From the NCBI GenBank assembly GCA_038503035.1, contig JAVSML010000048.1:622541-686540 (forward strand): a stretch of 64,000 bases of DNA, in the 5' to 3' direction. Of this stretch, positions 12,536 through 24,515 are shown piece by piece (positions within the stretch are counted from its first letter, which is position 1; each line of letters begins with the position of its first letter). The notes under the pieces are model-generated. The model saw nothing but the letters and a program-made list of their open reading frames with translations, was not told the DNA's origin and searched no databases. The translations under genes were made by a program, and so were the position numbers. Source of the DNA: Crocodylus rhombifer. Lineage: Eukaryota > Chordata > Crocodylia > Crocodylidae.

Positions 12536-14970
12536 CTCCAATCTGCTGAGCCACACAGAGGCTGCCCATGTCACCTATGCACCCATGCAGTGGGATGGTT
12601 GTCCCTAGAATAGTGCACAGATACCACGATGGGTGGCACTAGAAAGGGGGGTCCAGACTTGAAATATGCTTGAAGACTGCTGTATGTTGTGATACTCTTA
12701 CTTGAGCCTTTCTGCAGAGGCAGCAGTTCCTTCAGTAGCTCTGTGTATCACTAGTTCCTTTCCCTAAGGTCATTTCACAGCATATGCAAAACCTATTTCT
12801 TGAGCCTGAACTTGCATTTGGTGGGAGCGAGGGTGGGTCAAACACGAGGCTGTTCCTTCCTTGTTCATTATTTGAAGCAATGTCCTGTAATTCTTGATAG
12901 AATTTCTTGCTGATTATTTTTTTTCCCCCAGAGGTTAAGGGGGACGATAAGGATTTTTGGATGTAAAGACGGTGAATTCCTTATGGTGAGACTCATTATA
13001 AATCTCCAGCTGTGCATTTAATCAGTTTAATCATTCATTGGAGGATGTTCTGATTAAACAAAGGGGCGACCCAGTTGTTCAAGTTCTCCAAAATCTTTTT
13101 TGTGCATGGTTTCCCCAAGAGGTTCATTTTGGACTAAAGTATGATGGTATGGGAAAGAGATGCAAATTCATATGATAAGGTCTGGAACATGCAGACTCGG
13201 AGGAAATAGTTTTGGTCATAAATTAATATTGATTTTAGTTGGAATGATGTGTGCACTCTTTTGTTCTCTTCCAATGGGTAGTCAGGAGGGAACAGTTTGG
13301 CCGCACATCTGTTGATTAAATCAGGCTCTCCAGATCTATCACTCCAAGGTATTGTGTGGATTTATGACCTCTGTACAGACCCAAAATCCATAAACTGATC
13401 AGTTGATTAAGAGTGAGACCTAGATGCATTATTTTAATCTGTGATGGCTATTATATTTTTCATGTTGTTTAGAGAAAAATTAGCCCAATTTTTCTTGAGA
13501 CAAACCCATGCTTTGGCCTCTTTTTGGACTCTCAATCAACTAAGCATGTTTTTTTGGAAATGCTGGAATTCTAGGTTGAGCAAAACATGTCACTGTTTCT
13601 TTTTCACGGGATTGGAGGACCTCAGTTTTGTGCCTTCAGAATCCCTCAGCAAAGTTGTTGCAAGTCACCCTTGAGTTGCTCCTACTGTGGGTCTGTGCAA
13701 AGCTGTGTTGTAGCTTTTTTGCATTTTACACGCTGTGCCCAATAACCTCTAGGGAATGAGAGAATAGCTGTAACAGTGTGTGCTGGTTCCTCACCTGGCC
13801 TCTACTTGGAGAGAACTTGGAACGAGGCTGGTGTAGAGCCATTACACCGGCAGGGAAGTCTCCCTCCATCAGCATGGATGGTCACCATACCTTGTTGTAG
13901 GAAATGGTTTAAGCCTAGCAGAAAACTGGATCCTGTGGGTGAGCTTGACTCCTGGCTCAGCTGTGATGAAGGAGATTGGGAGAGGGGGAAACCAAGTAGT
14001 GATGTACTAAAGCCCACTGAGATGCCGCGCTGTGCACATGCCATGAACATCACCATGCAATGTTCTGTGCAGACCAAAGGAGGTGAGAGCTGGGAGAGTG
14101 ATGGGCTCTTCTGTAGCCTCATTCAGGGGAGTTGATTTGGTGTGGACATACAAGCTACTGCATGTTGTAGGGGGAAGAGCTGGCGTTAACTTGCTGGGGA
14201 GGCATGGTGGCCCTGGGGTTGCAGAAAAAGGAGGTGGGGGGAAAGAGAGAGAGAACTGTCAGTCTAATTATGGAGAAATATATCTTTCAGTGAAAGAGAG
14301 GGTCTGTGTCTTAAAGCCTGAGCCCAGAGATGCAGTGTTCAGCTGTCATCCATAACGCTGCATTTCTTGGCTTTGAAGAGTTGGGTTTCTCAAGCTTGAC
14401 ATGCCACTAGATCTAGCTGTTTGCATAGATTGAATAGGGACGCCAGTTCAAATCACCCAGCATAGTGAAACTGAGCCTACCACACATTGCTGTGTGATGA
14501 TGTCTGTGTTTGTTGTGTGGGCTCGAGGAGCACAAACCAATGGGCACTCTTGCCACCTGTGCTTTGGAAATGACCCTGCAGAGCTCGGGTTGACGTGGGC
14601 AGGGGCTGCTGCCCGCTGACACAAACACCCTCTTGCATCTGTCACTGCAAGGTCGTGACTTCAGGCCTGCCCACCTTGGGCTTGGTCCAGCAGGGCTGAG
14701 CCAGGTGGCGAGTATCTGCTTGATTTCACCAAACTACTTTTACACTCTCGGCCCTCTTCTGTATTCGGCTTCATTATTGAAGCAATAAAGCTCCACGTGC
14801 TATGGGAAGTCCTCGCCACGCGTTCTGCTCTGAGAAGCAGAACTCGTACATTGATATGTGGGGGAAAAATGTTTTCTACCTCTCTCCCTCTGAGAGAGTT
14901 TTTTTGCTTCAAGACAATGCAGTTATTGTGTGAGTTGTCTGTTGCCTTAATTCCTGAATATTTAAAAAAG
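12536..14970. other. non-coding DNA, includes GATTAA-rich candidate enhancer
   Basis: No gene recognised. Between about 12960 and 13440 there are repeated GATTAA/TTTAAT cores ('tttaatcagtttaatcattc', 'ctgattaaac', 'gttgattaaatc', 'gttgattaag') in otherwise unique DNA, which may be a conserved non-coding element. The open frames at 13776-14135 and on its reverse strand have no family features. Confidence 0.4.
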
Positions 14971-15225
14971 CCCCTAGGTAGGCCAGGTTCTTTGGGTAGA
15001 TGTGATCTCTTTTATTAGACCAACTAAAAAGTTGGAAAAAAATTCTTTGCAAGCTTTTGAGCACAAACACCCTTCCTATGCCTGACGAAGGGTGTTTGTG
15101 CCCAAAAGCTTGCGAAAGCTTTTTTTTCCAACTTTTTAGCTGCTCAAATAAAAGAGATCACATCTACACAAAGAACCTTGCCTGCCTATGTCCTTAGACC
15201 AACACGGCTACAACCAACAACCCTG
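14971..15225 (+). mobile_element. foldback element, family 1, longest copy, with hammerhead-like core
   Basis: The left arm begins near 'taggccaggttctttggg' and is answered by a right arm ending 'cacaaagaaccttgcctg'. The right arm alone continues into the tail 'gtccttagaccaacacggct' plus 'acaacc'. The arms meet near 15078-15090. The right arm starts CTGACGA (15082-15088), then a short hairpin (GGG 15090-15092 with CCC 15101-15103), then AAAA where a hammerhead ribozyme would have GAAA; a CpG-type G-to-A change would explain that. GCAAGC in the left arm and GCTTGC in the right arm could pair as a stem III. Hammerhead motifs are known in the terminal repeats of Penelope-like elements. Here stem I pairs poorly, so activity is unlikely. 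Confidence 0.7.
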
Positions 15226-16761
15226 TAAAAACAAAAAAAAGCCCCTGATTTGTCATGTTGAACTAACAAATTTTTAAGCCTCAAGTTCCACGTATTTATT
15301 TTCATCTTAAAGAAACCGCTAGGAAGGTGCAAAATTACATTGTCTTGTGTGGGGGACGGGACAATGGGACAAGCAAGTCGAGGTACACAGCAGCACTTAG
15401 TTTCTCAGCTCTCAAGAGACTGCCTGAGATTCCTGCAGCGCTGAAATACGTTTCATACTTGCTACATATACCAAGCAGTATCTGTTTTAAAATGTACCTT
15501 TTTTTTCACTTCTCCCCAGCTGTGATTTACCTAATAGGTGTATTAGAAACAGACTGGATGCCAAAGAAAACACTAACTCTTCCACTTTTCTGGGAAAAGA
15601 GAATTAAATTCTGTTTCCTAAAGTGGTGGTGGTTGCATTTCACACAAGCAGTTTATACCTAATAAAACACTGTCCTGGGATTTGCAAAAGAAGTAGATTT
15701 TATATTGGCACTGACTTGTGGCTTGGCAAGAGTGTGTGCTTTGGTTTCAGCCGCTGAGACTTGGTTTCTTCAGGGCAGAGCAGAGCAGTTCAACCCTGTA
15801 CCATTACAGAATAAGGAGCTCTTCAAACACTTGACATTATTACTGCACTTGACTTCAGACAAGACACTTTTTCTATGGAATGTACTGGCAGGATTTTTTT
15901 TATTAAGTCTCCCATTTTATGATTGAGACCAAAAATTCAACAGGGCCATATGATACTGTGTGCCTCCCCCCACCCAACTTGGTGTGCCTTTTGTATAGCG
16001 ATGGTCACCTTTTTTGTTGTCCTTTTAGGCAGAGGTGCCTTGGGTCAGCCTCTTGAAGAAGGTAAGATGTAAGAGCACGGCTCCATGGTTTTTTATGCAG
16101 TGGGCAAGCATTTAATAGCATATGTCTCTGTCATTGTCTGGGTTGAAAGATCCCAGGCTAGGAGCAATCCCACATATGAGCTCAGCTCAGTGCACAGCAG
16201 CTACTGATTGGTCAGGTGTAATCCAAGTGAAAAGGGAGAGGAATCCAGACGCCCTGATGGAAGATGTGTTGAATCCATGGCCTCCTAGCACTTTACAGGC
16301 GTCACTTGCGGAGTAAGCGTAGAACTGCAAGGTAACAGTGGGGCCAGATCCGTGTCCCCCCACCTGGAGAATCTGTGTGCAGCACTGACCATACTGAGCA
16401 TGTGCAAGGGAGGACTGTGTGATGCATTGTGGTAACTTTCTTATAACCCCAAAGGCAAATGGATACGTGCTTGTCTCCCTTTGCAAGCAAAACTGGCAAT
16501 ATTGGGCTTTAAAATGTTGTATGATGACAAATGCCTAATTTTAAATACCCTTTTTAATTGTCCTAACTCTTATCCAATCATATTTCTGGGGTCTTAACTC
16601 ACTGTATAATTCTTGCCGTCGTTCAAATTGTTCCATAGACCTGATGCTCCCGTTTACTGTTGTGCACAGATGAGGAAATACTTGTTAGAATTTTTGCTTC
16701 TCAGGTAGAGGGCAGCTTCTGCTTTTGATTTTGTACAATGTATGGTAGAGTAGGGTCCCTG
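15226..16761. other. non-coding DNA, no gene recognised
   Basis: Unique AT-leaning sequence. Open frames at 15327-15662 and 15705-15926 show no domains. Nothing else is supportable. Confidence 0.5.
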
Positions 16762-16860
16762 TCATAGATTTCATAGACACTAGGGCTGGAAGGGACCTTG
16801 GAAGATCATCGGGTCCAGCTACCTGCCCAAGGGGCAGGAAGTCACCTAGGGTCAAAGGAT
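16762..16860 (-). mobile_element. CR1 LINE 3' tail fragment
   Basis: On the minus strand this ends 'gtctatgaaatctatga', the same terminal sequence as the CR1 copies at 22180 and 37756, preceded by the 'aaggtcccttccagccctag' stretch typical of this CR1 family. Only about 100 bp of the 3' untranslated end is present, an extreme 5' truncation as is usual for CR1. Confidence 0.85.
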
Positions 16861-18801
16861 GAGACGGATACTAGTATTCCTCCCAATAACAGCATTCATG
16901 GTAACTTTATTTCAAGATTTTTTTTCCTCTCATGCAAAGTATGATCTAAAAGGCAGGGAAGAATGTAATGGCCAGACCACACTCAGAGCCTAAATCTGGA
17001 CAGTGCTTTTGCTAACTCTCAATTTAGTAGAACTGCCTTCCTCTCTCTACTGCATAGATAGCACAGAAGTCTATCATTATTTTACTTAGGTATTTGAAAC
17101 AAGCTTCGGAGAAGTCCTCGGTTTAAAAAAGAACAATATATAGCTTTACATGCAAAAGTGTCTCTCTGTCTGTTAATGTAGGGTTTATGACTCAAACCTG
17201 ATCATTTGCAAGACTAAACATTGCCCAAATGACTGTATCAATGACTTGCTGGTTTACTGAGCTAATTTAGATTTGTTTATGGTGTCCACAGCATTTAGGG
17301 CTGTCCCTGGAATCCCTCTGACAGGCATATTCATGTGGGTTTTGCATACCTATTTTTTTTTTTTTTAAACCCAAATGTTTATTGAGCAGTTAACCATAAA
17401 TGAATTGTGCCAGGTCGAGTTCAGCACTAATGCCTGTATTTACTAGAAGTGCTTCTGCTGCATATTACCTTCTTTTACTGCACAGCTTCACCAAAGCACT
17501 GGGGCCAGTGCCTTCCGCGCAGAATCGGAGGGACTGGATTTCTTAAGTCCAAGATGGTTTTTGGTGTAGGAGCAGGCTTTTGAGATGTGTGCTTTTATTT
17601 TTATGATGTTGGAAGAAGTTCATGGATACTTTCTAGCTAAAACCCATTTTGCTTCCTAAATCATAGGAGAAAGCCAGGTGTAGAAGAAGCTGTCTTTTCT
17701 GCCTGTTGGCAAAGCACCATCTACTCCTGTAGTACTAATGCTCTAAGGATCTTGATTTCTTTAAAATTGAATGGTCCTGTTATGCACCCACCTTCTTGTT
17801 TGCTTTGTATCACAGTGTCTCAAGCAGTGCCTTGAATCTCCTTTCCTCCTTCCAGGAGACTGAGTCCTGTTTTGGGAAGCGCTGTTTGGACTTGGGACTT
17901 TTGTAGTCTTTTCTCTGTGGTGTTTGCCATTTAAACAAGAAATGTTATTTTCAGTGTGGAGTTGTACAGAGATGAGGTGATTTACCCACAGCTGCATAAA
18001 AGTTTCCCTGATTACAAGCCCCCCAAATCCCATTCCAGTGCCGTACTTACAAAGATCGCTCTTCTTACAGATTGGCAATTTATTCTAACTTTATTGGGAT
18101 AGCCTGCAATTTTGGGGGATTTTAAGCATCGTGTGTCATGGGCTGGTATGGAGTTCTTTCTCTCTGTTTGATACTGCGATACAGGGCAAGGTGGCACTGT
18201 ATAGACTAAAGCATTTTATACACCTTAGAGTTGATCTATACACCTTGTAGAGTTAATCTACAAGGTGCCACCATTTCCTGCTAATAAACATGGCTAAACT
18301 CCCTCTCTCAGCTCATGGTACTGTGATGATATTGTTAAATCCCTACAGGGATGTACCACAACTATCAAATGAGTTTGTCTTGCAAGCGTCTTTAAACAAA
18401 GACTGACCTGGCCTCCCTCCACAATGACTCCTTCACAATTTAACTGCTAGTCTATCAATATAGCAGCGTGGATGAGAATCAAAGCAACTATAGATTTGGT
18501 CCCTGATTTCACAAGCACTTTACAAACATGAACCTCATGCAGGTTAGTGGGATCAGAGGCTTGGGCTCAGCTTGATTCAGGTCAGTCTGTCTCTCTGATC
18601 CGGGCCACAGAGAGCGGGCTTGAATTGAAATGCCGTCTACATGCAGAGATGTCTTACGGTGATTTCTTGTATTGGACCAACTGCATAGTGGGAGGTAGAG
18701 TTAGACAAGCTTGCAAATGCATGACACCCCAAGATATCACCCTAAGAAATCCCTGTCTCTTGCATAATTCTTGGACCATCATCATCACAGCTTCAACATC
18801 A
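16861..18801. other. non-coding DNA, no gene recognised
   Basis: No gene recognised. A small perfect hairpin lies at 18241-18267 (10-bp stem caccttgtag / ctacaaggtg with a 7-base loop). A T-run lies near 17351-17366. Confidence 0.5.
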
Positions 18802-19692
18802 AGTCCCCAAGGCTCCATTCTCAGACCTATACTCTTTCATAAATGATCTGGACACTGGTGTCAGAAGTGGACTGGCCAAACACCAGACTTTGGCGAAGAG
18901 TGTCCACACATGAGGATAGGCTGGTGATTCAGGCTGACCTCAATAGACTTGCAGGGTAGGCGGATGAAAACCTGATGGCATTCAGTACAGAGAAATGCAA
19001 GGTGCTTCACCTCTGGGAATAAAAACCCGCATCACGCTTATAGGCTTGGCCAAGAGACTTGGGGGTCATGATTGACCAGAAGTTGAACGTGAGCCACCGA
19101 TGTGATACCACAACTGGCAAAGTGAACCAAACTCTGCCTTGCATCTACCGATGCATCTTGAGCAAGACCTGGGATGTCATCTTCCTGCTGTAGTTGGCCT
19201 TGGTAAGGCCGCAGCTGGAGTGATGTATCCAATTCTGGGCTCTGCAATTTAGGGAGGATGTGGAGAAGCTAGAGAGAGTCCAGAGAGCCATGCACATGAT
19301 GAACAGGCCTTATGAAGAGATGCTGCAAGCCATGGGACTCTTCAGCCTGGAGAAGTGCAGGCTCAGGGGTGACTTGGTGGCAGCCTACAAGTACATAAGA
19401 AGTGTGCATCAGGATCTGGGGGACCGCCTGTTCACCAGAGTGCCCAAGGGGTTGACAAAGTCCAATGGCCACAAACTCCTGCAAGACCATTTCAGGCTGG
19501 ACATGAGGAAAAACTTCTTTTCTGTCCTATCCCCCAAGGCCTGGAATAGACTGCTGCCAGAGGTGGTGCAAGCACCTACTCTGGACATGTTCAAGAAACA
19601 TTTGGATATTTATCTCACTGGGATCCTTTGACGCTACCCTTAAGGGGCTGAACCTGATGATCCTATGAGGTCCTTTTCAGCCCTAATGTCTA
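18802..19692 (+). pseudogene. 5'-truncated, decayed CR1 ORF2 and 3' end
   Basis: Homology to CR1 ORF2 begins at the SGVPQGS region of the reverse transcriptase ('gtccccaaggctccattc') and runs to the 3' tail 'aatgtctatgaaatctgtga'. The best surviving frame, 19260-19631, encodes the C-terminal part (KLERVQRAM, LFSLEKCRLRGDL, RAVPKGL-like, NGHKLLQDHFRLDMRKNFFSV, KHLDIYLTGIL). Upstream of 19260 the frame is broken by stops and indels, and no catalytic D-D box survives. It is noticeably more diverged than the copies at 22180 and 32858, so it is an older insertion with no coding function. Confidence 0.85.
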
Positions 19693-21157
19693 TGAAATCT
19701 GTGAAGTCATTCTAATGCTGCATCTGCAGGCAGGACATCCATCCATCCAAAAATGTACACATACACAGGGTTTATTTGATGGGACTTTGAAGGAGTATAT
19801 CAACAGCAGTAGGATAGCCTGAGACTGTAAAGATCCAGGATTCTTATGAGGAATTATCTGGAAACCCCTTCAAATTCCCTAATTTTTGTAATTCAGGAAA
19901 CAATTGGGTCCTTAAACCAAGGTGGTTGACAGGCAAGCATCTCCAGTGTAAATGAGGCAATGAGAAATCTAGTGAGGAAATGGCCTGCTCTCTAAATAGT
20001 GTTTTTCAGCTTTCTCCAAGAAGCATCAAGTGGGTCATCGCAATTAGGTGGCTGTTTCAATCAGTGTGTGTGAGATTGCGTGCCCACATAATCTGTGAGG
20101 AAAATATACTTGAAAGAAAGTTCAGGGTTTGTTTGGAAAGCTCTAAATGTCTCAAATAGTTTTAAACTGAAAACATTTGTGTTTATATTAACGCACACCT
20201 CTTTCACCTCCTTCCATCTTAGAAAGCAAATGCAAAATTAGAAAATGCCGTCCTTTGCAAAATGCGATGGGCAGCTATCCAGATCTGTTACCTCTCGGTA
20301 TGGAAACTTCTTGGTACAAAATATCACTCTTTCTTCTCTTCTGGACAGATGGTGTTTGGATTTATTAGTCATCTTGAAAGCTGACACAATGCACCTGGGT
20401 ACCTTATAACAAATTAACACCTCTTACTGCTCTCTACTTAAAATTATGTTAGCACTTACTCTCCCTGTGGTGTGCACTTTGTAGCAAGCAGCTCAGACAC
20501 TGTTGTAACCCACAGAAGCTCTTTTAATCACCAGAAAGCTTTCACTACAATGAGTATTCTTTTTTTAATTAATCCCTAGACACACCTGGCAGTGCCAGAG
20601 ACTGACTTGGCCCCAGATTAAAACCTGTTTTGTGTTGTTGAAGAACACCCCTGCAAAAAAACTTGAGGAAAGAAAAAAAACCTGATGGTTAATACTTATT
20701 ATGTATTCTATGAAATGATCAGCTGCAGTTATTGCTCTTATAGGTCATCAGAGCATACAGCGACTCCGCTTGCATCTTTCTCTGCCTGCTGCTGTGACTT
20801 GTTCTTCACCTCTTCCCTTGTAGCTTTTACCCTCTCGCCTTGTCACAGTCCCCTGTTGTTATCCTCTGGGGCTTAAACGTTGATGCTGCTATCTTATTAA
20901 ACCCTCTAGCTACAAGTGGATAAACAAAGACTAGTTTAAGTTGTACCATCCTGGCACACAACCTAAAGCTGGTTTAATACATCAGAGAACTGCTGCCCGC
21001 ATATCTCCTATACTGATGAGTTAACAAAGAAAGTTGGCTCTTATAGCTAGCCAAAAATATCAATGTCTCTGCTTCTTCTCAATGTGGCGATGGTCACAAC
21101 TACTTGCAGGAGTAGCTTACAGGAAAGTAACAGGGGTTACTTTCCTGTCTGACCATA
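19693..21157. other. non-coding DNA, no gene recognised
   Basis: Unique sequence without a recognisable gene, RNA or repeat. Confidence 0.5.
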
Positions 21158-21304
21158 GTTCAGGGCCTAGGAATTGGGAATCAGGACCCAGAACACCTGG
21201 GTGGGTCTCGGGTTGGCCACCGACTTGCCCAAGTTCAGAGCAAGTCCTTTCAGCCCTCCGTGTTAAGCTTCCTTGTCTGTAAGAGGGAGATGATGATAAT
21301 ACGT
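21158..21304 (+). mobile_element. MIR/CORE-SINE-like fragment
   Basis: The order 'ctcgggttggccaccgactt', 'gcccaagttcagagcaagtc', 'cttccttgtctgtaagaggg', 'agatgatgataata' follows the amniote MIR-type SINE pattern (gggttc..gccactgac, gggcaagtcac, ctcagtttccccatctgtaaaatgggg, ataataata). The tRNA-derived head is weak or missing. It abuts the CR1 fragment at 21305, which may have inserted into it. Confidence 0.6.
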
Positions 21305-21548
21305 TGCAGCAAGGGAGGTTTAAATTGGATATTAGGAAAAAGTTTTTCATAGGGAGGATGGTGAAGCACTGGAACAGGTTACTTAGAGGTGGTGCAGTCT
21401 CCATGCTTGGAGGCTTTTAAGAAAGGACCGGCTTGACAAAGCCCTGGCTGGAAGGATCTATTTGGGGCTGGTCCTGCTTTGAGCAGGAGGTTGGACTAGA
21501 TAACCTCCTGAGGTCCCTTCTAACCCAAATGTTCTGTGTTTTCTGTGA
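21305..21548 (+). mobile_element. CR1 LINE 3' fragment (different subfamily)
   Basis: The frame reads as the end of CR1 ORF2 (a LDIRKKFF-like stretch, then 'cactggaacaggtta', then 'gaggcttttaagaaaggacc'), followed by a 3' UTR with 'gttggactagataacctcct' and 'gaggtcccttctaacccaaa', ending 'ttctgtgttttctgtg'. The UTR wording differs from the copies at 22180 and 37756, so it belongs to an older CR1 subfamily. It is about 245 bp and non-coding. Confidence 0.8.
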
Positions 21549-22179
21549 ACACTGCCTACTTCCTTAGGTGCTTGAGATCCTTGAAAAAAAGGCTGATATA
21601 ACAATGCATTTGCTAGCTTGCAGTTTGATCCACCGGGGGAACTTTGCAGGAGGAAAAGGTTTCATACTTTAAAACTCTTTTGGTGCATCTCCTTCATGCT
21701 TTTATGTGATCTTAATCCAGGGAGGAGCTTAGGTGTCTGTTACATGTAGAAATCTGTATGCCTGTGTCTTAGGCAAAACAGTCAGTTGTTCCTGTGAGAT
21801 TGCAGGGGGAAGAGATGCAACTATCCTTCCTGTGGCCACTCTGAATGTGGCTGGGGCAGAGCCAGTGCTTATCCACCCCAAAACAAGTGCACAAGAGAAA
21901 GGGCCTCTCTGCACCTCTTGCATCCTCCAGCAGGCAGCGGGGGTAAAAGGTAGATGCATTACTTCTTCCTTGTACCAAGAGAGAAGCTTGCTACATTAGT
22001 GAATCCCTTGCTTGGGTGCTACGGGGGTGACATAGCTGCCCCTTGTAAAGCCTCAACCTAACCCTAATGAGGATCTTTAGTAGGGCTATTAAAGGCTGAC
22101 ACAGGATTACCACTTTTCCTGGGATGAAGACTGTGAGAGAAGTCTTTCTTCTGGAAATACCCCTTTCCCCACTCTTCTT
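21549..22179. other. non-coding DNA between CR1 copies
   Basis: No gene recognised. Short overlapping frames on both strands have no family motifs. Confidence 0.45.
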
Positions 22180-24515
22180 CATAGATTTCATAGACATCAG
22201 GGCTGGAAGGGACCTCGGGAGATCGAGTCCAGCCCCCTGCCCAAAGGGCAGGAAGTCAGCTGGGGTCATAGGATCCCAGCAAGATAAGCGTCCAATTTAC
22301 TCTTGAAGGTGTTCAGTGTAGGTGCTTGAACCACCTCCGCTGGCAGACTGTTCCAGACCTTGGGGGCTCGGACAGTGTAGAAATTCTTCCTTATGTCCAG
22401 CCTGAAACGGTCTTGCAGGAGTTTGTGACCGTTCGACCTCGTCATCCCTTGGGGCGCTCTGGTGAACAAACGTTCCCCCAGATCCTGGTGGTCACCCCTG
22501 AGAAACTTATAGGTGGCCATCAGATCACCCCTGAGCCTACGCTTTTCCAGGCTAAAGAGTCCCATGTCTCTCAGCTTGTCATCATAAGGTCTGTTTTCCT
22601 GACCTCTGATCATGCGCGTGGCTCTCCTCTGGACTCTCTCAAGCTTCTCCACATCCTTTTTGAATTGTGGAGCCCAAAACTGGACGCAGTACTCCAGCTG
22701 CGGCCTCACCAAGGCCGAGTACAAGGGGAGAATGACGTCCCGGGATTTGCTCGAGAAGCATCTCTGGATGCAAGCCAGCGTTTTGGTCGCTTTACTAGCC
22801 GCAGCATCGCATTGCAGGCTCATGTTCATCTTGTGGTCAATGATGACCCCCAAGTCTCTTTCTTCTGTAGTGCTATCCAACGTAGCACTGCTGAGCCTAT
22901 AAGGATGCTGCAGGTGTTTCCTCCCAAGATGGAGAACCTTGCATTTTTTGGTGTTAAACACCATCAGGTTCTCGTCTGCCCATTTGCTGAGCTTGTCCAG
23001 GTCAGCCTGGATCACCCACCTATCTTCTGCCGTGGATGCTTTGCCCTAAAGTTTGGTGTCATTGGCAAACTTGGCCAGTCCGCTCCTGACTCCAATGTCC
23101 ACATCATTAATGAAGATGTTGAACAGGATGGGTCCCAGGACAGAGTCTTGAGGGACCCCACTGGTCACAGGGCACCACGATGAGTGACTGCCATCAATTA
23201 CAACCCTCTGGGTCCGACCACGGAGCCAATTTGCCAGCCAGCAGATCGTGGTGGACCCGAGGCCACAACTGGCCAGTTTGGCCAAGAGGTGATCATGGGA
23301 TACCAGATCAAAGGCTTTTTTGAAGTCAAGATATATGACATCAATCTCTTCTCCCTTGTCCAGGTGATAGGTTACCTGGTCGTAGAAGGAAATGAGATTG
23401 GTCAAACAAGACCTACCCGCAACAAACCCGTGCTGGCTGTCCCTTAGGATGTTAGCCTGGGCCAGTCCCTCAAGGATGGCCTCCTTAATAAACTTTTTTA
23501 AGATCTTCCCCAGGATAGAAGTCAGGCTAATGGGCCTGTAGTTAGCCGGATCCACTCTCCTCCCTTTCTTGAAGATCAGCACCACATTGGCCTTCTTCCA
23601 GTCTCTGGGCACTACACCAGAGTGCCAGAAGTTTTCAAAGATCCGTGCCAGGGGCTGGGCTATGACACTCGCCAGCTCCTTGAGTCCCCTGGGGTGCAGA
23701 TTGTCAGGGCCAGCTGACTTGAAGGTATCCAGCTTCTCAAGATGTTCCTTCACGAGGTCAGCATTTATGGAGGGTAGGGGATCCCCATCACCTGGATCTC
23801 CCTGTCCCATAGCAGGCATGGGCGTCCCATGGGACTGATGAAAGACTGATGCAAAGTACCTATTTAATAGGTTGGCTTTTTCCTGGGTGTCAGTTGTCAG
23901 TAGCCCCATCTGGTTTAGCAGGGGTCCAGCGTTGCCCTTGCTTTTCCTCCGGCTCCCCACATATCTGAAAAAGGACTTTTTGTTGTCCTTGATGTTTGAA
24001 GTTAGTTGGAGTTCAGTTGCAGCCTTGGCTTTCCTGGTTTGCTCCCTGCAGGACCGGAGCAGTGCAGAATAATCCTCCTTGGAGGTGAATCCCGTCCTCC
24101 GTCCTTTGTAGGCTTTCCTTTTTAGCCGCAGGAGGTCCGCTAGGTCCCTAGAGAGCCAGGAGGGCTGCTGTGCCTTCTTGCTGCCTTTCCTCCATGTTGG
24201 AATAGATTTAGCTTGTGCATTGAGGATCGCTTCCTTCAGAAGCAACCACTCTTCTTGAACTCCCATCTCCCTGGGGTCATGATCCCTAACGGCCTGACTG
24301 ACAAGCCTCTTGAGCTTGTCAAAGTCGGCTTTTCTGAAGTCAAGGACTTCTGTGTTGCTGACTGACTTGCCAGCTTTACGGCGGATGGTGAAGGTGATCA
24401 GCTCGTGGTCACTGTCACCCAGCTTCCCATCGATCACTAGGTCACCAATTAGGTCGTCCCCCGTAGCCAGTACCAGGTCAAGCAGCGCTTTGCCTCTTGT
24501 TGGCCCATAGACTTC
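22180..24515 (-). mobile_element. 5'-truncated CR1 LINE, young subfamily
   Basis: This minus-strand copy starts inside the endonuclease domain of ORF2, at the point matching 35419 in the near-full-length copy, and ends in the CR1 tail 'tctatgaaatctatga'. Its translation is almost the same as the 34871-37665 copy over the whole shared length, so both derive from the same recent source. It lacks the 5' UTR, ORF1 and the N-terminal endonuclease. The pair forms an inverted repeat of about 2.3 kb with roughly 10.9 kb between the copies. Confidence 0.93.
22266..24437 (-). pseudogene. CR1 ORF2 fragment with one nonsense codon and mutated catalytic box
   Basis: Two open stretches on the minus strand, 24437-23046 and 23015-22266, lie in the same frame. 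They are separated by a TAG where the related copy has a Trp codon (TGG) just after the catalytic box, plus the gap to the next Met. Seen in order are the end of the APE-like endonuclease ([10 protein letters not shown]), the linker, RT blocks ([49 protein letters not shown]) and the C-terminal region ending YLAGIL. The RT active site, normally FADD, reads FAND, so an essential Asp is lost. The usual SGVPQGS reads SGVPQDS. The copy is non-functional, although only one stop breaks it. Confidence 0.92.

Noticed and set aside
18241..18267. Small hairpin caccttgtag/ctacaaggtg as a microRNA or MITE
   Set aside because: The stem is only 10 bp, too short for a microRNA precursor, and flanks show no element ends.
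22326..23183. 285-codon open frame on the plus strand
   Set aside because: It is the exact antisense of CR1 ORF2; similar antisense frames appear opposite the other CR1 copies (36749-37267, 38403-38762).
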